Source: JABDJX01 sp039942715 (GTDB taxonomy: Bacteria > Pseudomonadota > Alphaproteobacteria > Rhodobacterales > Rhodobacteraceae). From it: a DNA stretch of 64,000 nucleotides. The notes beneath the pieces were generated by a model that did no database searches, was not told the DNA's origin, and was given only the letters and a program-made list of their open reading frames with translations. A program made the position numbers and the translations under genes. The DNA lies in NCBI GenBank assembly GCA_039942715.1, contig JBDVBY010000001.1, forward strand, positions 310,001-374,000, written 5' to 3'. Shown piece by piece: positions 22,542 to 31,096 of this stretch (the first letter of the stretch is position 1; each line of letters starts with the position of its first letter).

Positions 22542-23776
22542 TGAGCGCGCCCGGCGCAAAGGCTTATATCGCGGTTACGGCGGCGTATTGGGCGTTTATG
22601 CTGACCGACGGTGCGCTGCGGATGCTGGTGCTGCTGCACTTTCACACACTTGGCTTTTCACCCGTAGAGCTTGCTTATCTGTTCCTGCTTTATGAGGTGA
22701 TGGGCATTGTCACCAACCTCTCTGCCGGATGGCTTGCCGCGCGCTTTGGACTGGCCTCCACGCTCTATGCTGGACTGACGCTACAGATCATCGCTTTGCT
22801 CGCGCTTTCGGCACTCGATCCGGGGTGGCAAATCACAAACTCTGTTGTCTTCGTTATGTTGGTGCAGGGGCTGTCCGGTGTGGCCAAAGACCTTTCCAAA
22901 ATGTCCTCAAAAAGTGCGGTGAAAATCCTTGTCCCCGAAGAAGGCCAGTTGTTTCGCTGGGTCGCCCTTCTGACCGGCTCAAAAAACGCTGTCAAAGGCG
23001 TCGGTTTTTTCATCGGCGCCGCGCTGCTTGGCACGATCGGTTTTACGCCCGCCGTCTTTGTTATGGCCGCGCTTCTGAGTGTGATCCTGATCGCCATTGT
23101 TGCCTTCATGCCTGCCGGGTTGCCTGGCGGCATCAAGGGCACCAAAGCCTCTGCTATTCTTCCCAAAGACCCAAACATCCTGAACCTTTCATTGGCCCGC
23201 GTGTTCCTTTTTGGTGCGCGCGATGCTTGGTTCGTGGTCGGCATTCCGGTTTTTTTCTACGCGGTCCTGTCAGATGGCACACCCGAAAGTGCAAGGCGTG
23301 CGTTTTTTGCCATCGGCACCTTTATGGCTGCCTGGATACTCTTTTACGGCCTCATCCAAGCCAACGCCTCCAAGTTGCTGGCAGGATCAACAACAAGCCT
23401 GCCTGATACCGTCAAAGCAAACCTACGCTGGATCGGATTTTTAACGCTTATTCCAGCGTTTTTGGCCGCGGTACTATTACTCCAGCCTCAGCCCCAATCC
23501 ACAGGCACCATCGCAATCGTGGTGATCGGCTTGCTGGTTTTTGGCGCGATTTTCGCCCTGAACTCAGCACTCCATTCCTATCTGATCCTTGCCTTTGCCA
23601 AATCCGAGCGCGTTACCATGGACGTTGGTTTTTACTATATGGCTAACGCCTCTGGTCGCCTCTTGGGAACGTTCCTTTCCGGGGCAAGCTATCAAATGGG
23701 AGGTGTCGCAGCCTGCCTGATCGCCTCGACCATCTTATGTGCCCTCAGCTGGTTCTCTGCCCGGCGTCTTACCTAA
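22541..23776 (+). CDS. arsJ: Organoarsenical efflux MFS permease ArsJ
   Basis: Inner-membrane carrier of 411 residues. The N-terminus YIAVTAAYWAFMLTDGALRM followed by VLLHFHTLGFSPVELAYLF, the loop GWLAARFGLASTLYAGL and the central VAKDLSKMSSKSAVK are hallmarks of ArsJ rather than of generic MFS proteins. ArsJ exports 1-arseno-3-phosphoglycerate, the product of the partner GAPDH, so the pair removes arsenate without reducing it. The ATG overlaps the gap stop codon (TAATG), indicating coupling. The operon lacks arsR, arsC and arsB neighbours. Confidence 0.93.
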   Translation: MSAPGAKAYIAVTAAYWAFMLTDGALRMLVLLHFHTLGFSPVELAYLFLLYEVMGIVTNLSAGWLAARFGLASTLYAGLTLQIIALLALSALDPGWQITNSVVFVMLVQGLSGVAKDLSKMSSKSAVKILVPEEGQLFRWVALLTGSKNAVKGVGFFIGAALLGTIGFTPAVFVMAALLSVILIAIVAFMPAGLPGGIKGTKASAILPKDPNILNLSLARVFLFGARDAWFVVGIPVFFYAVLSDGTPESARRAFFAIGTFMAAWILFYGLIQANASKLLAGSTTSLPDTVKANLRWIGFLTLIPAFLAAVLLLQPQPQSTGTIAIVVIGLLVFGAIFALNSALHSYLILAFAKSERVTMDVGFYYMANASGRLLGTFLSGASYQMGGVAACLIASTILCALSWFSARRLT

Positions 23777-23879
23777 AATCGGCGCGCTTTCAAAAAAAAT
23801 GCACCAAACTTTCCCGGCCTTAATCCTTTGGTCAGAAATGTTGGAGAAGTTTGGAGATACCAAGACGGAGGAACCTGAT

Positions 23880-24110
23880 TTGAACTGGACTGAACTGCAA
23901 CGAAACTGGACGGGACTTGTCGATCTCATCGTCCTGTACTTCCCCCACACTGACCGCTCTGAGCTTTTGAAAATGGACGGTGATTTGACATCGTTTGCGC
24001 GCTACTTGGCGGACGCGCATGAGTTAACATTTAAAGAGGCGGTTGAGGCGGTGGATTTCGTCTTGCTTCTGGATCGCCAATTGCCGGAACGCGACGCGCA
24101 GGCTGCTTAA
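23880..24110 (+). CDS. Hypothetical protein, about 76 aa
   Basis: Small soluble protein, unrecognised. Best-supported start is TTG 23880, eight bases after a perfect GGAGG; in-frame ATG codons at 23838 and 23739 exist but the latter lies inside arsJ. The product is helical, with WTGLVDLIVLYFPHTDRSELLKMDGDLTSFARYLADAHELTFKEAVEAVDF as its core; no Cys. It lies about 100 nt after arsJ on the same strand and tail-to-tail with the XRE-cupin gene (eight-base gap). No evidence ties it to arsenic. Confidence 0.65.
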   Translation: MNWTELQRNWTGLVDLIVLYFPHTDRSELLKMDGDLTSFARYLADAHELTFKEAVEAVDFVLLLDRQLPERDAQAA

Positions 24111-24118
24111 GCAAAGCT

Positions 24119-24745
24119 CTAAGGGATAGACGTTACCCACAACAGGCTGGCGTCATCATCGCTTGTTGAGATTACGTTGTGACCCATTGCAGCGTCATAA
24201 TAGGCGCTATCGCCGCGGCGTAGATCGATGGGTTCGTAAAACTCTGTAAACAGGCGCACGGTGCCTGTCAGCACATAGAGAAACTCTTCCCCATCGTGGC
24301 GTACCCAGCCTTCGAATTCTTCAATAGCACGGGCGCGCACGCGGGTGTGGTAAGGCAGCATCGACTTTTTGGTAAGTGTATTCGCCAAAAGCATGTGTTC
24401 GTACGTGACCGTTGCCAACGGCTGACCTTCGCCGCCCTTGGTCACCGCATAGCGCCCTGTGACCTGATCCTTTGCAGGCGGCGTAAACAGTTGCGGCACC
24501 GAAATACCAAGCCCAGTGGCCAGCTTCTTTAGCCCTTCATAAGTCGGCGACATCTGTCCGTTTTCGATCTTGGACAAAGTCGAACGCGCCATGCCCGCTT
24601 TTTTGGCTGCCTGCTCCAAGGTCCAATCGCGTTGCTTGCGCAAATCACGCACGCGCGCACCTAAGTCCAAAGGCTGTGGATCGCTGGCTTCGGCGTTAGA
24701 AGCGCGGGCAAGACGGATTAAAGCAGGTTCATTTTCCTCAGGCAT
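24119..24745 (-). CDS. XRE-family regulator with C-terminal cupin
   Basis: Regulator of about 208 residues: N-terminal helix-turn-helix (about 27-85; LGARVRDLRKQRDWTLEQAAKKAGM, ARSTLSKIENGQMSPTYEGLKKLATGL) and a C-terminal cupin_2 domain (about 130-205; RHDGEEFLYVLTGTVRLF, LRRGDSAYYDAAMGHNVIS). Such HTH-cupin proteins (PuuR-like) control amine, amino-acid or aromatic catabolism by binding the substrate in the cupin. It is divergent from the acyl-CoA ligase gene and probably regulates it; GGCCT-N3-AGGCC at 24791-24803 is a possible operator. Start: ATG 24745 chosen over TTG 24781; neither has a strong ribosome-binding site. Confidence 0.88.
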   Translation of the reverse strand: MPEENEPALIRLARASNAEASDPQPLDLGARVRDLRKQRDWTLEQAAKKAGMARSTLSKIENGQMSPTYEGLKKLATGLGISVPQLFTPPAKDQVTGRYAVTKGGEGQPLATVTYEHMLLANTLTKKSMLPYHTRVRARAIEEFEGWVRHDGEEFLYVLTGTVRLFTEFYEPIDLRRGDSAYYDAAMGHNVISTSDDDASLLWVTSIP

Positions 24746-24810
24746 GGCAGTGCTATAGCCGGAGGCGATCGCATCTTGCAACCAACCGTGGGCCTGCTAG
24801 GCCGGACGTC

Positions 24811-26307
24811 ATGCAGGCGATGGATGATCAACGCGGGCAAGATGTGCCCCCTGAGCGGCTCAATTTGGCGCGCCATGCGCTGTGGTCTGCAGACGTGGAC
24901 GGGGATAAAGCCGCATTGATCGTTATGGGCGAAAGCGACGCCGAGAGTTGGCGCTACGATGCGCTGCGCGCATTGGTCTTAAAAACTGCCGGTGGATTGT
25001 TAGAAGCGGGAGTGACGCCAGGACAGCGTTTGTTGATGCGCATTGGCAATACGCCTGACTTTCCAATTGTCTTTCTTGGCGCCATCGCAGCGGGCATCAT
25101 TCCTGTTCCGACGTCTGCGGCACTTAACCAAGCCGAAGTAATCAAGCTTGCTGAAGTCCTGAAACCCGACGCTGTGATCCACGCCGGAACGGTTTGTTTG
25201 CCCAAGACCCACGATCGCCTTTTGACCGCGGCCGACGTCGCCATTGGACCCACACTGGACACCATCGCTGACACCCATGCTGATGATCCAGCGTATATCG
25301 TCTTCACCTCCGGCACATCCGGAACGCCCACCGGCGTTGTCCACGCCCACCGCGCGATATGGGCGCGCCGTGCGATGATCCGTGGCTGGACGGGGTGCAC
25401 GCCGAATGATCGTCTGCTGCACGCAGGCGCATTCAATTGGACCTATACGCTGGGAACAGGCTTGCTAGATCCGTGGTCGCTTGGGGCAACTGCGCTGGTT
25501 TTGGCCGACGGCCTTGGCCCAGAGGGGATCCCCGAACTGGCTGCGCGTCACCGCGCCACGATTTTAGCTGGTGCGCCGGGGGTCTTTCGCAAGCTGGTGC
25601 GCGCCACCCTGCCCGACCTTCCCCATTTGCGTCACGCTTTGTCCGCAGGAGAAAAGCTGCCTGAAACGCTGCGCGCGCAGTGGAAAGATAAAACCGACAC
25701 CGATATTCACGAGGCGTTTGGGCAATCTGAATGCTCAACCTTTCTGTCCGGAGGTCCGAACCGCCCTGCCCCGGCGGGCACCGTTGGGTATGTACAGCCC
25801 GGACGTGCAGTTGCCATTTTGGATGATGCAAACGACATCACGACATGCGAGACCTTGGGGCGCATCGCAGTTCATCGCAGCGATGCGGGCATGATGCTGG
25901 GGTATTTGGGCGAAAAAACCGCGTCGAGCGGGGATTGGGTGCCAACTGGAGACCTTGGAGCCATGCGCGCAGATGGGGCGATCGAATACCACGGACGCGC
26001 CGATGATGTCCTAACCGCTGGCGGGTTTCGCGTCTCACCGATTGAGGTGGAAGAGGCCATGCATGGATGCCCAAACCTGCTTGAGGCAGGCGCCGTCGAT
26101 TTTCAGATCAACGCCGAAACGCGCGTGATTAAGCTTTATTACACGGCCGTTTGCGACATCTCCGAGGAAGAATTGCAACTCCATGCAAGCACCAATCTTG
26201 CGCGGCACAAATGCCCGCGGCTCTTTGAGCGCCTTGATCACTTACCACGTAACCCAAACGGAAAGCTCTTGCGCAAAAAGCTTAAGGCTGCGAACCAACA
26301 CACATGA
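24811..26307 (+). CDS. AMP-dependent acyl-CoA ligase (benzoate-CoA ligase-like)
   Basis: ANL-superfamily adenylating enzyme of 498 residues that would activate a carboxylic acid to acyl-AMP and then the CoA thioester. Core motifs: AYIVFTSGTSGTPTGVVHAH (P-loop), HEAFGQSECSTFLSG (A5, with adenine contact), WVPTGDLGA (A7), YHGRADDVLTAGGFRVSPIEVEEA (A8) and NPNGKLLRKKL with the catalytic lysine (A10). The overall pattern resembles benzoate/aromatic acid-CoA ligases, but the substrate is uncertain. It overlaps the next gene by four bases (ATGA), so the DsbA-like protein is coupled to it. Confidence 0.88.
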   Translation: MQAMDDQRGQDVPPERLNLARHALWSADVDGDKAALIVMGESDAESWRYDALRALVLKTAGGLLEAGVTPGQRLLMRIGNTPDFPIVFLGAIAAGIIPVPTSAALNQAEVIKLAEVLKPDAVIHAGTVCLPKTHDRLLTAADVAIGPTLDTIADTHADDPAYIVFTSGTSGTPTGVVHAHRAIWARRAMIRGWTGCTPNDRLLHAGAFNWTYTLGTGLLDPWSLGATALVLADGLGPEGIPELAARHRATILAGAPGVFRKLVRATLPDLPHLRHALSAGEKLPETLRAQWKDKTDTDIHEAFGQSECSTFLSGGPNRPAPAGTVGYVQPGRAVAILDDANDITTCETLGRIAVHRSDAGMMLGYLGEKTASSGDWVPTGDLGAMRADGAIEYHGRADDVLTAGGFRVSPIEVEEAMHGCPNLLEAGAVDFQINAETRVIKLYYTAVCDISEEELQLHASTNLARHKCPRLFERLDHLPRNPNGKLLRKKLKAANQHT

Positions 26308-26951
26308 TCAAACTTGATATTATTTCCGACCCGATCTGCCCGTGGTGCTATATTGGCAAAGCCAATCTTGATCGTGCGCTAAGCGCGCATCCTGATCACC
26401 CGTTTGATATTGAATGGCACCCGTTTCAGCTTAACCCCGACATGCCTGCGACGGGCATGGACAGGCGCGCCTATCTGGAAACCAAGTTTGGCGGAAAAGA
26501 ACGCGCGGTTGAGGTTTATTCCCGCATCGAAGAAGCTGCGAACACTGCCGGGCTCAAGATCAATTTTGAGGGCATCAAACGCACGCCCAACACATTGAAT
26601 GCCCACCGCCTGATCCATTGGGCCGGGCTTGAGGGACGGCAAACAGCTGCTGTGTCGCGTCTGTTCAAAGCGTATTTTGAAGACGGCGATGATATTGGCG
26701 ATCCAAACATTTTGGCGGACATTGCTGAGAGCATCGAAATGGACCGCGCTATGGCCGAGCGCCTTTTGGCAACCGACTCGGATCTGGACGATATGCGTGC
26801 GCGGGACGCGCATGCGCGTGAACGCGGTGTGACCGGCGTGCCGACATTTGTTATCGCCAACCAGCATGTCGCACCGGGCGCACAACCGCCCGAGCTTTGG
26901 GCAAACGTCATTGCGGATATCGCGGCTCAAACCGACACGCCGTCCTCTTGA
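26304..26951 (+). CDS. DsbA-family oxidoreductase, FrnE-like
   Basis: Cytoplasmic thioredoxin-fold protein of 215 residues without signal peptide. The active site is CPWC (Cys12-Cys15) in SDPICPWCYIGKANLDRA; the helical insertion carries WHPFQLNPDMP and NTLNAHRLIHWA; the cis-Pro loop is GVTGVPTFVI. This is the FrnE/2-hydroxychromene-2-carboxylate isomerase branch of the DsbA family. It may act as a disulfide or glutathione-linked isomerase in the pathway fed by the upstream CoA ligase; that is inference from overlap only. Confidence 0.9.
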   Translation: MIKLDIISDPICPWCYIGKANLDRALSAHPDHPFDIEWHPFQLNPDMPATGMDRRAYLETKFGGKERAVEVYSRIEEAANTAGLKINFEGIKRTPNTLNAHRLIHWAGLEGRQTAAVSRLFKAYFEDGDDIGDPNILADIAESIEMDRAMAERLLATDSDLDDMRARDAHARERGVTGVPTFVIANQHVAPGAQPPELWANVIADIAAQTDTPSS

Positions 26952-26961
26952 AGCGGCTCTC

Positions 26962-28167
26962 GTGACACCGCCAACCACCCAGTTGCGTCGCGGCGAACTT
27001 GTCGCGCTTTTGGCGATGCTGACCTCGACTGTGGCGCTTTCTATTGATGCCATGCTGCCTGTTCTGCCCGAGATTGGCGCGGCGATAAGTCCAGATGACG
27101 TCAACCGAGCCCCCTTGGTTATTGCTGCATTCATCCTTGGGATGGGTATGGGCACGTTTTTCACTGGCCCGCTAAGCGATGCATACGGGCGCAAACCTGT
27201 CGCGGCATTTGGGGCTTTGATTTATATCCTCGCCGCTTTGTTTTGTGCCTTTGCCCCCAATTTGGAGGCGATGTTGATCGCCCGCGCGGTGCAAGGATTG
27301 GGTGCTGCAGGGCCGCGCGTTGTCTCGCTTGCGATGGTGCGCGATCTCTACAAAGGGCGCGAAATGGCGCGCATCGTCAGCCTTGTGATGACGATTTTCA
27401 TGCTTGTGCCGATCTTGGCACCTTCTATGGGGGCGGCCATTGCATGGGTCTTTGGATGGCGCGCAATTTTCTATTCCTTCGCGATCTTTGCCGTTATTTC
27501 CACAACTTGGCTGATTTTGCGCCAGCCCGAAACGTTGACGCCTGAAAAACGCCGACCGTTTCGCGCCAAACTCTTGGCGCAAGGGATCAAAGAGGTTTTG
27601 ACCAATCGCCAAGTTCTTTTGGGCATTACCATTCAAACCCTTGTCTTCGCTGTGCTGTTTTCAACGCTGATGCAAAGCCAGTCGATTTTTGATCAGATTT
27701 TCGACCTTGGCAGCAGCTTTCCGTTTTGGTTCGGAGCCATCGCGCTGATCTCGGCCCTAGCGCCTGTCCTGAACGCCAGCATCGTGGTGCGTTTGGGCAT
27801 GCGCGAGGTTCTCAAATGGGCCTTGGTCGTTCAGACTGTTGCTTCAGTCCTGTTCCTGATTTTTGTGCTGGAACGCGCGCCAACGGCACCGGGGATGTTT
27901 GTGATGACCTTCGCTTGGCTGACAGTGATCTTCTTTCTCGCCGGCCTTTCAATCGGCAATGCAAGCGCCATCGCACTCGAACCCATGGGGCATATGTCAG
28001 GTCTTGCCGCGTCCGTGGTCACCGCCTTGTCGACTTTGCTTAGCGCTCTGCTTGCGGCGCCCGTTGCGCAGGCCTTTGATGGCACGATGCAGCCATTGGT
28101 GATCAGCGTCTTGACCTTTGGACTCTTTGGATTGGTCGCAACTTTGGCCGTCAGAAAAGGCGCTTAA
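26962..28167 (+). CDS. Bcr/CflA-type MFS multidrug efflux protein
   Basis: Twelve-helix MFS exporter of about 401 residues. DAMLPVLPEIGAAI in the first helix, GMGTFFTGPLSDAYGRKPV (motif A) and RAVQGLGAAGPRVVSLAMVRDLY (the motif C/D region of drug:H+ antiporters) identify the Bcr/CflA group. Start: GTG 26962 lies ten bases after the preceding stop and gives a normal N-terminus; the longer ATG frame (26848) lies in the preceding gene. No strong ribosome-binding site, so the start is uncertain. Its stop overlaps that of convergent zapE by four bases. Confidence 0.87.
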   Translation: MTPPTTQLRRGELVALLAMLTSTVALSIDAMLPVLPEIGAAISPDDVNRAPLVIAAFILGMGMGTFFTGPLSDAYGRKPVAAFGALIYILAALFCAFAPNLEAMLIARAVQGLGAAGPRVVSLAMVRDLYKGREMARIVSLVMTIFMLVPILAPSMGAAIAWVFGWRAIFYSFAIFAVISTTWLILRQPETLTPEKRRPFRAKLLAQGIKEVLTNRQVLLGITIQTLVFAVLFSTLMQSQSIFDQIFDLGSSFPFWFGAIALISALAPVLNASIVVRLGMREVLKWALVVQTVASVLFLIFVLERAPTAPGMFVMTFAWLTVIFFLAGLSIGNASAIALEPMGHMSGLAASVVTALSTLLSALLAAPVAQAFDGTMQPLVISVLTFGLFGLVATLAVRKGA

Positions 28168-29240
28168 TCCTTGCCCCACCCGTCGGACTGCATCTCGCGC
28201 AGACGGCTGGCTGTGCGCTCAAATTCAAAGCTGCCCTCGCCCTCGATATAAAGCCGCTCTGGCACATCAGCGGCAGAGGCGATGAGCCGGACGCGCGCCT
28301 CGTAAAGCGCGTCGATCATCGTTACAAAGCGGCGCGCCTGATTGTAGTTTTCGGAACTCAGCCGCGGGATGTCTTCCAAGATCAGCACACGCAATGCTTC
28401 GGCAATTGCCAGATAATCCGCCGGACCCAACGGGTTGCCGCACATCTCATAAAATGTCGCGCGCCCAACACCGCTGCAATAACGCGGCACGTGAATAGAC
28501 CGCGCGTTCACCGTCAGGACCAGCTCTTCGGTAAAACCGCCGCTTAGATCCTGCCAGATTGCATCAATAGCCGTGCGCGCCTTTGCGTCGGCTGGGTGAA
28601 AATAGGTCTGTGCGCCTTGCAGACGATTTTGACGATAGTCGCGCGGAGAGGCCAACTCGTGCACATCCATCTGGGTTTTCAACAGTTCGATGAACGGCAG
28701 GAACAGCGCGCGGTTCAACCCGTCTTTGTAAAGGTCATCTGGCACCCTGTTGGACGTCGTCACAATCGCGATCCCGTCGTCCATCAGGGCCTGAAACAGC
28801 CGACCGACAATCATCGCATCAGCAATATCGGTGATCTGCATTTCGTCTAGACACAAAAGCCGCACCCCGCGCGACAATTCTTCGGCCACTGGCACCAGCG
28901 CGTCTTTCGCTCCGGTTTGGCGCGCTTTGTGCAGGCGGGCCTGAACGTCTTGCATGAAGGCGTGAAAATGCACGCGCCGGGTGCCTTCATCCTTCATGGT
29001 GTCGTGAAACAGATCCATCAGCATGGATTTACCACGCCCTACACCGCCCCAGAAATAGAAACCCCGGATTGGCTCTGGTTTGGTCCCAAACAGAATTGCA
29101 CCGATCCCTTTACGCGACGGCGCTTTGCTTAAGGCCTCAGCCAAGCGGTCGAAATGAGGAAGAGCAGCGCGCTGTGCGTCATCGTCGTGCAGCACACCAC
29201 TGGCAATCAGGCTGTCATATGCGTCACTTACGCGTCCCAT
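28164..29240 (-). CDS. zapE: Cell division protein ZapE (AFG1-like ATPase)
   Basis: AAA+-like P-loop ATPase of 358 residues that associates with the Z-ring in E. coli. Walker A is GFYFWGGVGRGKSMLMDLF, Walker B RLLCLDEMQITDIADAM, sensor region TSNRVPDDLYKDGLNR, and the AFG1 tail FVTMIDALYEARVRLIASA. Length and motif order are typical. It is located 48 bp after the start-side of nothing else on its strand: the monooxygenase gene upstream ends 49 bases before its start, so the two may share a transcript. Confidence 0.95.
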   Translation of the reverse strand: MGRVSDAYDSLIASGVLHDDDAQRAALPHFDRLAEALSKAPSRKGIGAILFGTKPEPIRGFYFWGGVGRGKSMLMDLFHDTMKDEGTRRVHFHAFMQDVQARLHKARQTGAKDALVPVAEELSRGVRLLCLDEMQITDIADAMIVGRLFQALMDDGIAIVTTSNRVPDDLYKDGLNRALFLPFIELLKTQMDVHELASPRDYRQNRLQGAQTYFHPADAKARTAIDAIWQDLSGGFTEELVLTVNARSIHVPRYCSGVGRATFYEMCGNPLGPADYLAIAEALRVLILEDIPRLSSENYNQARRFVTMIDALYEARVRLIASAADVPERLYIEGEGSFEFERTASRLREMQSDGWGKD

Positions 29241-29288
29241 GGAATTGGATAACCACAGGTTTCAAGCAAAAGAAAGGTGAAGTCGTGG

Positions 29289-30404
29289 CTAGTGTCGCTC
29301 TTGCGTGGCGTCAAAACGATAGAGCCAGTCAAAGCGTTGCAGCGGTGCTTTGGGAGCGACACTTCCGGCAACTCGTAGCAAAGTGTGGGCGATAATGCGT
29401 TTGACGCCCGACAGATGATAGTTGCGCGCGTTAGCACTCGCAGCGTCAACCACGCGACGGACGCGCATTTGGCGTAAGGTTTGATAGCGTTGCAGATCAC
29501 CGCCGGTTTTGATTACGCGTGCCAGTACGGCCGTGTCTTCTAACGCCAAATTCGCGCCCTGAGCCAGAAACGGCAGTGTCGGATGTGCGGCATCGCCCAA
29601 CATCACCTGTTGCGCGGAATGCCAGCGATTGGCGACGGGATGGCGGAATAATCCCCAGATGTTCAGAACTTCAACGGCCTCCAACCAATCTTTCACGCGC
29701 GGACTAAACTCAGCAAAAGCTGCCCGCAGATTGGCGGGATCATCGGTATGGCTCCAACCTTCCTCGGCCCATTCGCTGCGCTCTTCAACCGCGACGATGT
29801 TGCGCCGCCCATTTGTGAGAGGGTAGCTAACAAGGTGACGTCCCGGCCCCATGTGCACCTCAACAACAGGTGCGGCGTCAGGATCGTCGATCACCGCGCG
29901 CCACGCGACTTGCCCGGTAAAGAAAGGCGTGTCCTGATCAAGCAGAACCGCGCGCATCTTCGAACGCAGCCCATCCGCGCCAATTAACAGATCATCACCC
30001 GGCAAGGCCGCGCCATCTTCTGGTGGATCAATCTCGCGTCCGGTGTCAATGCGCACTCCAGCGTCACGCGCAGCCGTTAGCAAGACGTCAATCAGATCCG
30101 CGCGGTGAACCAAAATCCAATACAGATCAGAGGCATCCCTTTTTAGGTTCAGCGCGGTAACCGCCCGCCCGCTCAGCCCGTCCATCAGTTCCACAGCCTC
30201 AGCACGTACAGATTTGGCCGCCAAAGCCTCTTCCAATCCAAGCGCGCGCATCACGGCCATGCCGTTCGGGCTTATCTGAATACCCGCGCCAACTTCGGTG
30301 ATCTCAGGGGCGCGTTCGCCCACTGTGATCTCGTGCCCGTCTTGTCGCAAGGCGATGGCTGCTGCCAATCCACCAATCCCTGCGCCTGCAATTGTGATCT
30401 TCAT
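29289..30404 (-). CDS. FAD-dependent aromatic monooxygenase (salicylate hydroxylase-like)
   Basis: Group A flavoprotein monooxygenase of 371 residues. FAD-binding MKITIAGAGIGGLAAAIALR (GxGxxG), the DG-type motif DLLIGADGLRSKMR and the GD motif VMLGDAAHPTLPFLAQGANLALED are all present. The family hydroxylates phenolic or other ring substrates with NAD(P)H and O2; members include salicylate and 3-hydroxybenzoate hydroxylases. The substrate is unknown. A perfect FNR-type palindrome lies 36 bp upstream of the start, inside the dksA terminator stem. Confidence 0.88.
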   Translation of the reverse strand: MKITIAGAGIGGLAAAIALRQDGHEITVGERAPEITEVGAGIQISPNGMAVMRALGLEEALAAKSVRAEAVELMDGLSGRAVTALNLKRDASDLYWILVHRADLIDVLLTAARDAGVRIDTGREIDPPEDGAALPGDDLLIGADGLRSKMRAVLLDQDTPFFTGQVAWRAVIDDPDAAPVVEVHMGPGRHLVSYPLTNGRRNIVAVEERSEWAEEGWSHTDDPANLRAAFAEFSPRVKDWLEAVEVLNIWGLFRHPVANRWHSAQQVMLGDAAHPTLPFLAQGANLALEDTAVLARVIKTGGDLQRYQTLRQMRVRRVVDAASANARNYHLSGVKRIIAHTLLRVAGSVAPKAPLQRFDWLYRFDATQERH

Positions 30405-30431
30405 AGCACCACATGTCTTTGAAATAAGAAA

Positions 30432-30461
30432 CGCCCGCCTTGATCCATATCAAGACGGGCG
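30432..30461 (-). terminator. dksA terminator containing an FNR-type palindrome
   Basis: On the minus strand a 13-bp stem (one G-T pair) with a CCAT/ATGG four-base loop follows the dksA stop by 33 nt and is trailed by a T-rich stretch (GTTTCTTATTTC). The inner stem and loop read TTGAT-CCAT-ATCAA (30440-30453), a perfect match to the FNR/FixK consensus. Confidence 0.8.
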
Positions 30462-30493
30462 CCTTTGACCAATCGGTCTGTGCAGAATCGCAG

Positions 30494-30916
30494 TCAGTCG
30501 TTGCGGTGCACTTTTTCTTTGCGCTCGTGACGCTCTTGCGCCTCAAGGCTCAACGTCGCAATCGGGCGCGCATCCAAACGCTTCAGCGAGATCGGATCAC
30601 CGGTTTCATCACAATAGCCGTATTCGCCTTCATCAATCCGGCGCAGCGCGGCGTCGATCTTGGAAACAAGCTTGCGCTGGCGATCCCGCGTGCGCAGTTC
30701 AAGCGCGCGATCGGTTTCTTCGCTCGCACGGTCTGCGTCGTCTGGAATGTTGCGAGAACTATCTTGCAGAACCTCAAGCGTACCTTTGGTGTCGTCTTGA
30801 AGCTCGGCTTTCCAGTTGGTCAGTTTGCGACGAAAATACTCAGTTTGCATTTCGTTCATGAACGGTTCGTCTTCGGCAGGTCGGTAATCGTCCGGAAGAA
30901 AGACTTCAGCCTTCAT
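30494..30916 (-). CDS. dksA: DksA/TraR-family RNA polymerase-binding protein without full zinc finger
   Basis: Binds the RNA polymerase secondary channel and, with ppGpp, controls promoters. From ATG 30916 (AGGGA six bases upstream) it has 140 residues: MKAEVFLPDDYRPAEDEPFMNE, then a coiled coil (about 25-95; WKAELQDDTKGTLEVLQD) and the C-terminal globular part GEYGYCDETGDPISLKRLDARPIATLSLEAQERHE. Of the four zinc-finger cysteines only the first remains (pattern C-T-S-A), as in zinc-independent DksA proteins reported from Pseudomonas and Rhodobacter. Upstream in-frame ATGs at 30937 and 31006 exist. Confidence 0.9.
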   Translation of the reverse strand: MKAEVFLPDDYRPAEDEPFMNEMQTEYFRRKLTNWKAELQDDTKGTLEVLQDSSRNIPDDADRASEETDRALELRTRDRQRKLVSKIDAALRRIDEGEYGYCDETGDPISLKRLDARPIATLSLEAQERHERKEKVHRND

Positions 30917-31096
30917 TTTATTCCCTTTTTTTACCATTAATCGCTCTCCGGCAGGCAACTGATTAACGCCCACCGGCTCCTCTTTTTCGGGCTGATACCG
31001 CATCATTCGGCGCTTGTCACTACACGATCCGCTCTCTTGAATGGGATTATTCGACCCGCTAAGGAGTGGCTCAACACATGGGATAAGGACGCTTTC

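Noticed and set aside
24791..24803. GGCCT-N3-AGGCC as the proven operator of the XRE-cupin regulator
   Set aside because: Arms are only five bases and GC-rich; position is suitable, so it is mentioned with the gene but not listed as a site.
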